DNA from: Bacteroidales bacterium UBA6401
GTDB lineage: Bacteria; Bacteroidota; Bacteroidia; Bacteroidales; UBA932
Direction of reading: 5' to 3'
Assembly: GCA_002438635.1 (NCBI GenBank)
Contig: DJPX01000008.1
Coordinates: forward strand, 1-53,809
DNA: 53,809 nucleotides
Both the position numbers and the translations under genes were made by a program. Positions 44,609-52,265 of this stretch are shown in pieces (the stretch's first letter is position 1; each line of letters starts with the position of its first letter). A model generated the notes under the pieces. It ran no database searches. It saw only the letters and a program-made list of their open reading frames with translations, and was not told the origin of the DNA.

Positions 44609-45517
44609 TTATAAAATTATCGTTTCATTAGAGCCTAACTGAAAGATGGACACCCGCAAATGGCATACCACATGTTCATAGCAGTACACTTTGACAGTGC
44701 ATATAGCCGGAACTCTGTAAGTGAGCGCATTTTCTTCTTTTGATTCGGTGTCGGTATAGGATGAATCGGCTATCTCCTCTACACTTATTTCGAGATAGTA
44801 AGGTATTCCTTCCGGTGAGCCTGCTGGTAGGATACCCAAGGATTCGCTAAAGCAAAATGCCTCGAGTCGGGTGCACTCTGAGGAGGGAACGAAGTCAAAA
44901 GTATGAGTGTATGTATATGTCTTTGTACTTGGAAGAAAGAGCGACAATAATTCATTTTCTGCATTGTGAAGTTCGTTAAGAGCAGCACCCATAGCCTCAC
45001 CTGAGTAGGTGGCGTCGGTATTTCCGGTGACTATATTGTATCTGTCTTCTCTATAGCGAATTATTTGAGAGGCGGCTTTGCGTGCGTTTTCGTAGCTTGT
45101 CTTTACTCTTGGACTCGGATCCGGGTTTTTCACTGGTAAGAGTGTAGTGGCAGTTTTAATCTGCGGTGAGTGCTCGTATATAAAGCCTTCCTTTTTTAAG
45201 CGGTCAAGTTCGAGCTTCTCTTGCTCTGTAAGTGTAATCGGACGAGTGGTGCTGTAGTCTGGTTCAATGTAGGAGTTGATGGCGATTTTTGAAATACTGA
45301 AACAGGTACTGTCTTTTTCAGGTAACTCTATATCTAATAAAGATTTGCCATAGCGTGAGTAGGGAGAAGTTTTTATCTCGTTTTCTACGCTCTCTATATT
45401 TATACTGATGATGGTCTTCGGGAGAGTGTAGGAAATGGTGGTGGTATTGTTTTTTTTAGCCTGAAGCGGATAAAATGACAATACTGAAATGAGTAAAATT
45501 ATGAAATGTCTATTCAT
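44609..45517 (-). CDS. DUF4831-family exported protein
   Basis: A 302-residue protein with a signal peptide (about 1-20, 'FIILLISVLSFYPLQA'). DUF4831 signatures are 'ISYTLPKTIISINIESVENEIKTSPYSRYGKSLL', 'FSISKIAINSYIEPDYSTT' and 'KTSYENARKAASQIIRYREDRYNIVTGNTDATYSGEAMGAALNELHNAENELLSLFL'. It is common in Bacteroidales and its function is unknown. The ATG at 45517 gives a clean signal peptide and lies 5 bp after the acyltransferase stop; an in-frame ATG at 45538 would add seven residues ahead of it and is less likely. It sits between an acyltransferase and pepD, so an envelope role is possible but not shown. Confidence 0.85.
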   Translation of the reverse strand: MNRHFIILLISVLSFYPLQAKKNNTTTISYTLPKTIISINIESVENEIKTSPYSRYGKSLLDIELPEKDSTCFSISKIAINSYIEPDYSTTRPITLTEQEKLELDRLKKEGFIYEHSPQIKTATTLLPVKNPDPSPRVKTSYENARKAASQIIRYREDRYNIVTGNTDATYSGEAMGAALNELHNAENELLSLFLPSTKTYTYTHTFDFVPSSECTRLEAFCFSESLGILPAGSPEGIPYYLEISVEEIADSSYTDTESKEENALTYRVPAICTVKVYCYEHVVCHLRVSIFQLGSNETIIL

Positions 45518-45522
45518 ATATA

Positions 45523-46422
45523 TCAGAATTTTTTCCATCGTTTATGAGACCACAGATAGTTACCCGGATCCTGTTTTATATCATTTTCCAACAACTCATA
45601 ATAACGCTCCATAATGTGTTGTGTATTGGTTTGAGATGCATCTTCGCAGATGGTTTTAAACTGCATCGTATACTTTTTCCCTCCCTTTCTTCTTTTCATG
45701 GACATATACGCTACAGCCAAATGGTATTTCTGGGCTACTGCAGCCCCACCGCTCATAGTCCTGGTCTTCTGCCCCATAAAATCTACCATTATATATGACG
45801 GGGCTTTAAAATAGGGCCATTGGTCTGTTATCATAAAGTAGAACATCTTTTTATCTCGGTGTGTTAGTATATGACGCATTATGTTAGATGATTCTACCAT
45901 GTTAGTGTAATGTGGATAACAAAACGTGCGATTAGTTTTGAAGATCTCATCCCACATAGGCGACTTAAGTTTTCTATATACCACACTGGCATTATCGTAA
46001 TTCACGGGCATGGGCTGCTGCGTGTAGTTGTAATAGGGGATACCGCCATATAACTCCCAGTTCCCTATATGAGAGCATAGTACGATAGTTCCTGGTGCGC
46101 AGTCGTATAGATGTTGTAACTCCTGCGGATTTTCTATTTCTACTATATGGCTTTTCTTTAATCTTTTAGCGCTGCTGCCTCCGAACCAAATGGTTTCGCA
46201 CACCAATTGGCCGAAATGAAGATAAAAGTCTCGGTATATCTTTTTCCTGGCTTTGGAATCTAATTCGGGAAAGGCATTGTCTATGTTAATTTTTACTACA
46301 GAACTCCTATAGCGTATGACATATCGTGCTATCCATCCCACTATGTGGGCATTGAAATATTGCACACATAGTGGAAGGGCTGCGAAAATTCGCATTATCG
46401 CACGTATGATTTTTCGCTTCAT
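45523..46422 (-). CDS. LpxL/HtrB-family lipid A acyltransferase-like protein
   Basis: A 299-residue membrane-anchored acyltransferase. An N-terminal hydrophobic region is followed by 'VVKINIDNAFPELDSKARKKIYRDFYLHFGQLVCETIW', typical of LpxL ('N-x-x-x-AFP'). The active-site motif H-x4-E is in 'VLCSHIGNWELYGGIP', and later 'FYFMITDQWPYFKAPSYIMVDFMGQKTRTMSGGAAVAQKYHLAV' matches the conserved G-x-A-x-LA segment. Family members add secondary acyl chains to Kdo-lipid IVA. It follows the POT gene by 2 bp, so the two are cotranscribed. Lipid A is the likely substrate, but other lysophospholipid targets are not excluded. Confidence 0.88.
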   Translation of the reverse strand: MKRKIIRAIMRIFAALPLCVQYFNAHIVGWIARYVIRYRSSVVKINIDNAFPELDSKARKKIYRDFYLHFGQLVCETIWFGGSSAKRLKKSHIVEIENPQELQHLYDCAPGTIVLCSHIGNWELYGGIPYYNYTQQPMPVNYDNASVVYRKLKSPMWDEIFKTNRTFCYPHYTNMVESSNIMRHILTHRDKKMFYFMITDQWPYFKAPSYIMVDFMGQKTRTMSGGAAVAQKYHLAVAYMSMKRRKGGKKYTMQFKTICEDASQTNTQHIMERYYELLENDIKQDPGNYLWSHKRWKKF

Positions 46423-46424
46423 GC

Positions 46425-47981
46425 TTATTCTTCTGTAGCAGCTTCGATTTTCTTAAGCATAGCGAACATTATAATGGCCGAAATCAAGCAAAGAGCTATC
46501 AATATGCCCCAGTTAGCCATTAGCGGAATTTTATTCCACAGTTTAGATGGGATGCTACTTAGGTAGTTGCCTATAGCGGTAGCTGCAAACCATCCACCCA
46601 TCATCATACCTTTATATTTAGGTGGGGCTACCTTGGTAACAAAGCTCATACCCATAGGGGAGAGTAATAGTTCGGCAAATGTAAGAGTTAGGTAAGTGCT
46701 TATAAGCCAGCTCGGACTAAGAATAGACTGGGTCTTATTACCTAAATCCATAGGTGAGGTCAGATGCACGGATGCACAAGTAATAATCACAAAGCCAAGC
46801 GCTGCAACCAACATTCCGAACGCTATTTTCTTAGGAGCACTTGGTTCCTTTCCTTTTTTCGCAAGAGCAGCAAATAGAGCCATAGATACAGGAGTCAAAG
46901 CTACGACGAAGAATGGATTGAACTGCTGAAAATCAGAAGGTTGAGCTGCTATAGTAGAAGGCATTCCAGCATATAGGGCATAAGCGATCCCCCATAATGC
47001 AAGTGTGGAAACTCCCGCTATGATTTTTCCTTTTTTTGTTTCTGACTGGAAGAGAGAGAAAAGGGTATAGACGGATACTGCGATAAATGCAAGACTGCCT
47101 ATGTTGAACCATAATCTCATAGCTCCGGAAACAGAGAGGTTAGTATATTTCTTCGCGAAGAATGTCAGGGCAGAGCCGTTCTGGTGGAATGCCATCCAGA
47201 AGAATATTACCACGGCGAACACGAGAACCAGGGCTACGAGCCTGTCTTTAGTCTGTTTAGGGGTGAGTTCTTTAACTGGGGCGTTTGCATTTGCTTTAGC
47301 CTGCTTGGTATTGACATCGGCATGCTTAAACCATTTTCTGCAAGAGAAATATATGGCTATGGAAAGGATCAGTGAGATGCAGGCCACACCAAAGCATAGT
47401 CCGTATGCTCCGGAAAGAGCTTCAAGGTATGCAGGGTCAGTATTAGCAGCATCATAAACGAAACCACTTTTTCCTAACTGATAGTTAGTTATGGCCTTTG
47501 CCATAGAAGGGGCGAACATAGCGCCTATATTGATGGCCATATAGAAAAGGCTGAATGCGGAGTCTCTTTTAGCAGAATATTTAGGGTCGTCATATAGGTT
47601 ACCTACAAGAACTTGAAGATTTCCCTTAAATAGTCCGGTACCTATGGCTATAAGTCCTAGGCCAGCGAACATGACATATTTGGCCATGGTAAGGTCTGCT
47701 ATAGGGAACACAAGTGATAGATAGCCAAGAAACATCACGCTGATACCTATGGTGACGCATTTGCCATAGCCTATCTTATCTGCCAATATGCCTCCGAAGA
47801 AAGGCATGAAATAAACTCCCGCTAGAAAAATAGCGTAAACATTACCTGCCTGTGCTTCGCTCCAGCCGAATTTGGCTTGCATTAGAAGTGTCAGGATGGC
47901 TAACATCGTGTAGTAGCCGAAACGCTCTCCTGTATTTGCTAGCGAGAGCGCGAATAATCCTTTTGGTTGTCCTTTAAACAT
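46425..47981 (-). CDS. POT/PTR-family proton-coupled peptide transporter
   Basis: A 518-residue, 12-14-segment MFS transporter. It begins 'PKGLFALSLANTGERFGYYTMLAILTLLMQAKFGW'; the family ExxER motif is present as 'NTGERFGYY', where the first Glu is replaced by Asn. PTR signature 1 appears as 'GGILADKIGYGKCVTIG', with 'FAGLGLIAIGTGLFKGNLQVLVGNLYDDP' and 'FSLFYMAINIGAMFAPSMA' following. The C-terminal 'MGMSFVTKVAPPKYKGMMMGGWFAATAIGNYL' is typical. It imports di- and tripeptides in the family. It heads a nine-gene operon that also encodes the dipeptidase PepD and the TldD/E protease, a coherent peptide-use set. A promoter could not be placed with confidence. Confidence 0.92.
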   Translation of the reverse strand: MFKGQPKGLFALSLANTGERFGYYTMLAILTLLMQAKFGWSEAQAGNVYAIFLAGVYFMPFFGGILADKIGYGKCVTIGISVMFLGYLSLVFPIADLTMAKYVMFAGLGLIAIGTGLFKGNLQVLVGNLYDDPKYSAKRDSAFSLFYMAINIGAMFAPSMAKAITNYQLGKSGFVYDAANTDPAYLEALSGAYGLCFGVACISLILSIAIYFSCRKWFKHADVNTKQAKANANAPVKELTPKQTKDRLVALVLVFAVVIFFWMAFHQNGSALTFFAKKYTNLSVSGAMRLWFNIGSLAFIAVSVYTLFSLFQSETKKGKIIAGVSTLALWGIAYALYAGMPSTIAAQPSDFQQFNPFFVVALTPVSMALFAALAKKGKEPSAPKKIAFGMLVAALGFVIITCASVHLTSPMDLGNKTQSILSPSWLISTYLTLTFAELLLSPMGMSFVTKVAPPKYKGMMMGGWFAATAIGNYLSSIPSKLWNKIPLMANWGILIALCLISAIIMFAMLKKIEAATEE

Positions 47982-48030
47982 ATACTTGATTTAAATTATT
48001 TTTCTGCGCAAACTTTGTAAAGATAATAAA

Positions 48031-48054
48031 AAAACCGCAGATTTCTGCGGTTTT
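48031..48054 (-). terminator. Terminator of the amylase/lipoprotein operon
   Basis: A perfect 11-bp inverted repeat AAAACCGCAGA/TCTGCGGTTTT around a 2-nt centre, flanked by A/T tracts. On the minus strand it follows the lipoprotein gene (stop at 48089) and ends in TTTT plus further T. It separates that operon from the POT gene. Confidence 0.82.
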
Positions 48055-48088
48055 CAGTGTGTTAATAAAGGTTTATTTTAAAGGAATG

Positions 48089-49243
48089 CTATTCTGTATA
48101 TGTCCCATTGCTATAGGCGGAATTGGCACCAATGTCTCCCCATCCAGTGATAGTAAATAGATTTCCAGTATTGGTCGTGAGGTCTATATCGTCTGTCTGA
48201 TTCCATTTACTGTCCCAATTATGCCTTTCCTTCTCTGGATTCATTCTAACTAAAACGAGCTTTTTCCATTTGTCTGGGAAAGTTAAGGTATAAATACCTT
48301 CCTTTGTGCTGGCTTCGAAACTATACCACTGGTCTTTAGTATCGTTGAAAAGGTAGGCATCGAATACGGCATTAGCAACATCCCAAATAGAAGGATCTAG
48401 GTATATAGTCCTTGTCTTTTCTTTATAAACTACCTCGCCTAAATCGTATACTCCGTTACGATCGATTTTAATGCTTTTGGAAGTGGTCTTGTCTTCTCCC
48501 TTTATCCCATCTGTAGAAACGACTTCAAGAGTTATATTGTCAAGTGTGCTAGGAAGACAAGAGATATAGTAGGTGCTACCCTTAGTGAAAGTACCGACTG
48601 CTTTTACATAATTGTTTTTCGTGTACCCTTCAAAGGTCGTTGTTACATCATTATTTTCAGTATTAAAGCTGAAGTTTCCTGACAAGACAGCGCCTTCTGT
48701 GGTGGTGTATACGCAGACTTCCTTGATATTATCGCTTCCTATAGTGAATTTTAGCAGGGCACATGCGTTTTTGAAATTTAATTCGTTATTTTCGGTATAT
48801 GCTATAGCGATGTGGGCTTCCGGGTCATAGTTGTTGGCTGTAGCCGTCTGTTCCGGTTTAAGCCATAATTTGTTTATGGTTTTATCTGCTGTTCCATTCC
48901 ACCACGCATCACCTGCGACATTAGACGGGAGAGCGGCTATGAACTTTTCTCCAGAAAAGCTTGCATTAGGGTTTTTAATAGTGAATGTGGCAGTTGCAGA
49001 TTTTTCTGCAGTTGTGGTGTACACTTGTGAACTACCTTCGGTGTTTTGGCCATTGAATATAAGAATTTCATCTTTATTCCATAGCGATTTTTTCCCCTCT
49101 AAAACTGTTTTTGTGGTAGGGGCGTAGGCTGTGAAGGTAGGGGCATTTGGGTCGATTGGAAGCTTGTCCTGCTCTGTTTTCTGACAAGAAACCCCTAAAG
49201 TTATAAGGCCTAGGCATAGAGCCGATAAAATACTTTTTTTCAT
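48089..49243 (-). CDS. Surface lipoprotein: fimbrillin-like N-terminus plus probable starch-binding C-terminal module
   Basis: A 384-residue lipoprotein with its lipobox at Cys20 (LGVSC). The first ~270 residues look like a Bacteroidales fimbrillin/BACON-type beta domain ('TFTAYAPTTKTVLEGKKSLWNKDEILIFNG', 'NFKNACALLKFTIGSDNIKEVCVYTTTEGAVLSGNFSF', 'YYISCLPSTLDNITLEV'). The last ~100 residues match a module often attached to starch-use proteins of this phylum ('IYLDPSIWDVANAVFDAYLFNDTKDQWYSFEAS ... LVLVRMNPEKERHNWDSKWNQTDDIDL'), rich in surface Trp. The start at 49243 is decided by AGGAGGT seven bases upstream; a frame extension to 49294 is rejected. It is cotranscribed with the amylase and probably helps bind starch. 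The module assignment is from memory of family patterns. Confidence 0.72.
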   Translation of the reverse strand: MKKSILSALCLGLITLGVSCQKTEQDKLPIDPNAPTFTAYAPTTKTVLEGKKSLWNKDEILIFNGQNTEGSSQVYTTTAEKSATATFTIKNPNASFSGEKFIAALPSNVAGDAWWNGTADKTINKLWLKPEQTATANNYDPEAHIAIAYTENNELNFKNACALLKFTIGSDNIKEVCVYTTTEGAVLSGNFSFNTENNDVTTTFEGYTKNNYVKAVGTFTKGSTYYISCLPSTLDNITLEVVSTDGIKGEDKTTSKSIKIDRNGVYDLGEVVYKEKTRTIYLDPSIWDVANAVFDAYLFNDTKDQWYSFEASTKEGIYTLTFPDKWKKLVLVRMNPEKERHNWDSKWNQTDDIDLTTNTGNLFTITGWGDIGANSAYSNGTYTE

Positions 49244-49249
49244 AATGAT

Positions 49250-49256
49250 ACCTCCT
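49250..49256 (-). promoter_or_regulatory. Strong Shine-Dalgarno sequence (AGGAGGT)
   Basis: AGGAGGT lies 6 nt before the ATG of the lipoprotein gene and directly after the TAA of the 45-residue peptide gene. Such a complete Shine-Dalgarno is rare in this window, where starts mostly have A/T-rich leaders. It suggests strong or coupled translation of the lipoprotein. Confidence 0.75.
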
Positions 49257-49394
49257 TTACCATTCGATTTTTTGTTCTTCATTCCATTCCTCAATTACAT
49301 TATTACTGGGGAAATCTTGAGTGCTTTGACATAAAACACCTTGCGGTGATAGTGTGGTTACTTCTGTAACTGGCTTTTCATAAATGTGTTTCAT
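49257..49394 (-). CDS. Small 45-residue protein between the amylase and lipoprotein genes
   Basis: ATG at 49394 and TAA at 49257-49259. The 45 residues start 'MKHIYEKPVTEVTTLSPQGV', then LCQSTQDF, and end with an acidic tail EEWNEEQKIEW. There is no signal peptide. The Y-x-K-P-x-x-E-V start followed by a short hydrophobic stretch ending L-C/A-x-S is a pattern I associate with numerous short hypothetical proteins of Bacteroidales, whose function is unknown. It begins 11 bp after the amylase stop, inside what otherwise would be a 162-bp gap, and ends at the Shine-Dalgarno of the next gene. This placement supports a real gene. Confidence 0.65.
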   Translation of the reverse strand: MKHIYEKPVTEVTTLSPQGVLCQSTQDFPSNNVIEEWNEEQKIEW

Positions 49395-49405
49395 AATATT
49401 TAGTA

Positions 49406-51736
49406 TTATTCTTTTACAAGCAGATGGAATTCGCCTTGTGCGCAGTTGGAAAATACGATTTTCCTTTCTGCATTTTGAGGCATATCATAAGTTTCAGATG
49501 TGAATACATCGCGCCATACTCCGCCCATTGGAGGCCACGCGGTAAGGTCAATATTTTTAGTGTCGAAATTGCCCACTAAAACGAATCCTTTGTCTCCGTT
49601 AGTACAATATAGTGCGCGACTGGTGCGCCCGCTACCTGCTTCTATGGTGAAGGTTGCAGATGATGTGAATAACGAAGGATTCGAGAAGCGGAAGTCAAGC
49701 AGCTGAGCGTAAGTATTATAAAGCTGCTTTCTTGAAGGGTCTTCAAAGTAATTCCACAGGATGGGCTTGGCTGAAGTTCTTCCTCCCTCTTCAATGGAAA
49801 TATCATATCCCAACTCGCCGAACTGCCAAATCATCTTAGGACCAGGGACCAGAAATGTGAATGCTGCATTTAGACCTAGTCGCTTTGACCTAACTTCAAG
49901 GTTTGTCTTGCATTCTCCATTTCCCCACGTCAGTGCCTTGTATGCGGTACGCTCTTCATCGTGGCTTTCCATATAGCTAACCAAAGAACCGAATGGCATA
50001 CTACTTCCGGTCCATACTCCCGATAAGTCGTCCCCATCGCTAAGCCATCCCATAGCCGTCTGACAGTATGCGTTATTCATATTGCGCCATAACTTCATGC
50101 CGTATGCTCCTAATTCTTTTTCTTCTCTTGTCTCGCAGAAGTGTTCACAGATCATCACTGCATCAGGGTTATTATTAAAGATAGCATCTGCATAATCCTT
50201 TAAAATGGCTATGCGAGAAGGATCATAATTGGCCACATTCGATTCGTTGCATTGGCGCTGGGTGAATCCTTTAGTAAGGTCGAAGCGGAATCCGTCTATG
50301 TGGTATTCGTCCAAAAGATATACAAGGCTTCGCTTAATATGATCCCGAACCATGGTGTTTTCGTGGTTGAGATCGTGATATACGGAAAATGGATGGGTGG
50401 CAGTCACATTATACCAAGGGTTGTTTTCCGCGGTGCGGTTATTGGCACTATCCCAGTATAGTCTTGCCATAGGATGCGAGCCGGTAGTGTGATTATAAAC
50501 CACATCCATAAGTACTGCTATGCCTCGTCTGTGGCATTCGTCTATGAATTCTTTATACATTTCTCGCGTGCCATAGGCTTTGTCAAGGGCAAAGTACGCT
50601 CTAGGGTTATATCCCCAGCTATCATTCCCGTCAAATTCCTGACACGGCATCAACTCTATGGCATTAATACCTAACTCTTCAAGGTAGTCAAGGTGTTGCA
50701 TCGCGCCCTTTATGTCGTGGGTTGTACTGAAGTCTCTAAACAGTAATTCGTAGATGACCAGATTGTCCTTGTCTTCAATCTTGAAATTATCGTACTTCCA
50801 TTTGTATTCCGGAGCATTGGTCTGGAAAGCTCCTAGTATTCCACCTGTTTTTTCGGGGAATGCAGGCATATCCGGGTATGTACTCGAGCTAATCCATTTA
50901 TCGTCGCTGCCATCGTAGGTGACTTCCGTGTATGGATCGAATGTGCGGAATTCCTCACCTCCTTCTTTTATGAGGTGATATTGGAAACGGTATTCTTTGC
51001 CTTCTGTAAGTCCTTCGAGAGTGTACCACCACAGACCCTTGCTTTCATCGCGTTTCATCTGGTAGTCATTACTTATGCTCCAATCGTTGAAATCTCCGAC
51101 TATAAAGCAATGGTCATAATGTTCTCCGTTTTTGTCTTTATCATAAAAAGCAAGGCATAATGATGTGCTGGACAGGTAGTTAATGCCTAATTCTATGCCG
51201 GCAGGAGCTTCTTTTTCTTCATATTGAGCAGGCACGAACTCATCGGCAGCATCGTCTAATTCGATAAACATGTCAGCGCTCTGTTTGCTACCATCGGCAT
51301 TTCTTACCACTACTCCGATTTTATTCATCTGGTCATCGGCGTCGGCTCCAAACCACGCGCGTACGCTTGGCTCTATTTCCAGTTTCCAGACATTTTCGGT
51401 CTCTGTTTTTGCCAATTTGCATTTGTCCGTGTTTACAGCCCATTCGCTTTGAACGAAAACATCGCCACTAATGTTGCGTATCCATATATGTACATAAAGA
51501 TCATCGGTAAACCCTGAGAAAGGAAAATTTCCGCCGGCTTTATAGTATAGGGTGCAGGGTTTTTCTGTAGAAGGTAATGCTGGCGAAGACGACAATCCCG
51601 CCGGGAGCTCCGTAAGGTCTGGCTTGTCTGGTTTATTGGGATCGACGGGGGTGTCAGGGTCCGTGTGGTTACATGATGTACTCCATAGGAGTAGCACAAC
51701 ACAAGGGATAAGGTAAATTATTTTATAAACTTTCAT
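49406..51736 (-). CDS. GH13 alpha-amylase-family lipoprotein (pullulanase/neopullulanase-like)
   Basis: A 776-residue outer-membrane lipoprotein with its lipobox at Cys22 (WSTSC), followed by an Asp/Pro/Lys linker. N-terminal beta domains come first (about 60-165), then a CBM48/E-set-like module (about 200-275, 'HCFIVGDFNDWSISNDYQMKRDESKGLWWYTLEGL'). The GH13 barrel runs from about 325 to 690: 'YELLFRDFSTTHDIKGAMQHLDYLEELGINAIELMPCQEFDGNDSWGYNP' and 'VLMDVVYNHTTG'. The catalytic triad is Asp486 (GFRFDLTKG), Glu531 (MICEHFCE) and Asp593 (MESHDEERT). It cleaves alpha-1,4 (possibly alpha-1,6) bonds of starch at the cell surface, feeding the SusCD system at 8-16 kb. It is the first gene of its operon. 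The subfamily is not certain. Confidence 0.92.
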   Translation of the reverse strand: MKVYKIIYLIPCVVLLLWSTSCNHTDPDTPVDPNKPDKPDLTELPAGLSSSPALPSTEKPCTLYYKAGGNFPFSGFTDDLYVHIWIRNISGDVFVQSEWAVNTDKCKLAKTETENVWKLEIEPSVRAWFGADADDQMNKIGVVVRNADGSKQSADMFIELDDAADEFVPAQYEEKEAPAGIELGINYLSSTSLCLAFYDKDKNGEHYDHCFIVGDFNDWSISNDYQMKRDESKGLWWYTLEGLTEGKEYRFQYHLIKEGGEEFRTFDPYTEVTYDGSDDKWISSSTYPDMPAFPEKTGGILGAFQTNAPEYKWKYDNFKIEDKDNLVIYELLFRDFSTTHDIKGAMQHLDYLEELGINAIELMPCQEFDGNDSWGYNPRAYFALDKAYGTREMYKEFIDECHRRGIAVLMDVVYNHTTGSHPMARLYWDSANNRTAENNPWYNVTATHPFSVYHDLNHENTMVRDHIKRSLVYLLDEYHIDGFRFDLTKGFTQRQCNESNVANYDPSRIAILKDYADAIFNNNPDAVMICEHFCETREEKELGAYGMKLWRNMNNAYCQTAMGWLSDGDDLSGVWTGSSMPFGSLVSYMESHDEERTAYKALTWGNGECKTNLEVRSKRLGLNAAFTFLVPGPKMIWQFGELGYDISIEEGGRTSAKPILWNYFEDPSRKQLYNTYAQLLDFRFSNPSLFTSSATFTIEAGSGRTSRALYCTNGDKGFVLVGNFDTKNIDLTAWPPMGGVWRDVFTSETYDMPQNAERKIVFSNCAQGEFHLLVKE

Positions 51737-52208
51737 AAATCAGTGTTCGCGATATAACTGTTATTTTTATTCTGCTAAAGTAATCTTCAAAAAATAACCT
51801 GCATCATCTTAGTAAATTTTTTGTTTCCTCAAAAATCTAATGCTTATCTGACGCAACTTAATTTTTTTACATTACTAAGAAGCTGTTTTGAAATGGTTTC
51901 CGAATTTTATTATGAGGATTTTTCGAGTCAGTTTCGACTTTGGAAGGAGGAGTGTACTGGAGGTACTCGACTGATGACAAAGATGAAATGGCCGGAAAGG
52001 ACCATAAGAGAAGAGAAGAATCATTTCAAAAACAGTTTCTAAATATTGGTCGTTATAATGTTTTAGTAATCATGAAAAATGAAGGACGGATCAAAATCAT
52101 ATTTCGTGATATTGTGCGAAAGTAAACAAAATAGGAATATGATTAAAGTAGTAAAAGACGAACGGCCAAATTATGTGGATGAATGGAAGATATCCTAAGA
52201 AGACAAAA
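51737..52208. other. Non-coding stretch between the amylase and gap terminator
   Basis: This 472-bp region holds the leader of the amylase gene (minus strand), a MITE-like inverted-repeat element (51878-52040) and A/T-rich sequence. Short open frames at 51821-52125 have no initiation context, no recognisable product and overlap the inverted repeats; I do not call them genes. Confidence 0.6.
51878..52040. repeat. MITE-like element with imperfect terminal inverted repeats
   Basis: The left end is AGAAGCTGTTTTGAAATG (51878-51895). The right end, CATTTCAAAAACAGTTTCT (52022-52040), is its reverse complement apart from one substitution and one extra A. The 163-bp element has no transposase frame but contains further small inverted repeats (for example GAGTGTAC/GTACTC near 51955-51970). 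Size, terminal repeats and intergenic position fit a miniature inverted-repeat transposable element or the remnant of an insertion sequence. No clear target-site duplication is visible. Confidence 0.5.
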
Positions 52209-52243
52209 AAAGAGGCCGATTCAGTTCATAAACCAGCCTCTTT
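52209..52243 (-). terminator. Terminator of gap
   Basis: On the minus strand AAAGAGGC pairs with GCCTCTTT across a partly paired 19-nt interior (GTT/AAC), followed by a T-rich tail (TTTTTTT). It lies 23 bp after the gap stop. Confidence 0.8.
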
Positions 52244-52265
52244 AAATTATTTAAAACAAAGGTTA

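Noticed and set aside
47982..48030. Promoter for the POT operon on the minus strand (TATCTTTA)
   Set aside because: One mismatch in the -7 element and no convincing -33 element; left unassigned.
51821..52125. Two plus-strand open frames of about 60-73 codons
   Set aside because: They lie across the MITE-like element, have no family resemblance and no promoter or start context.
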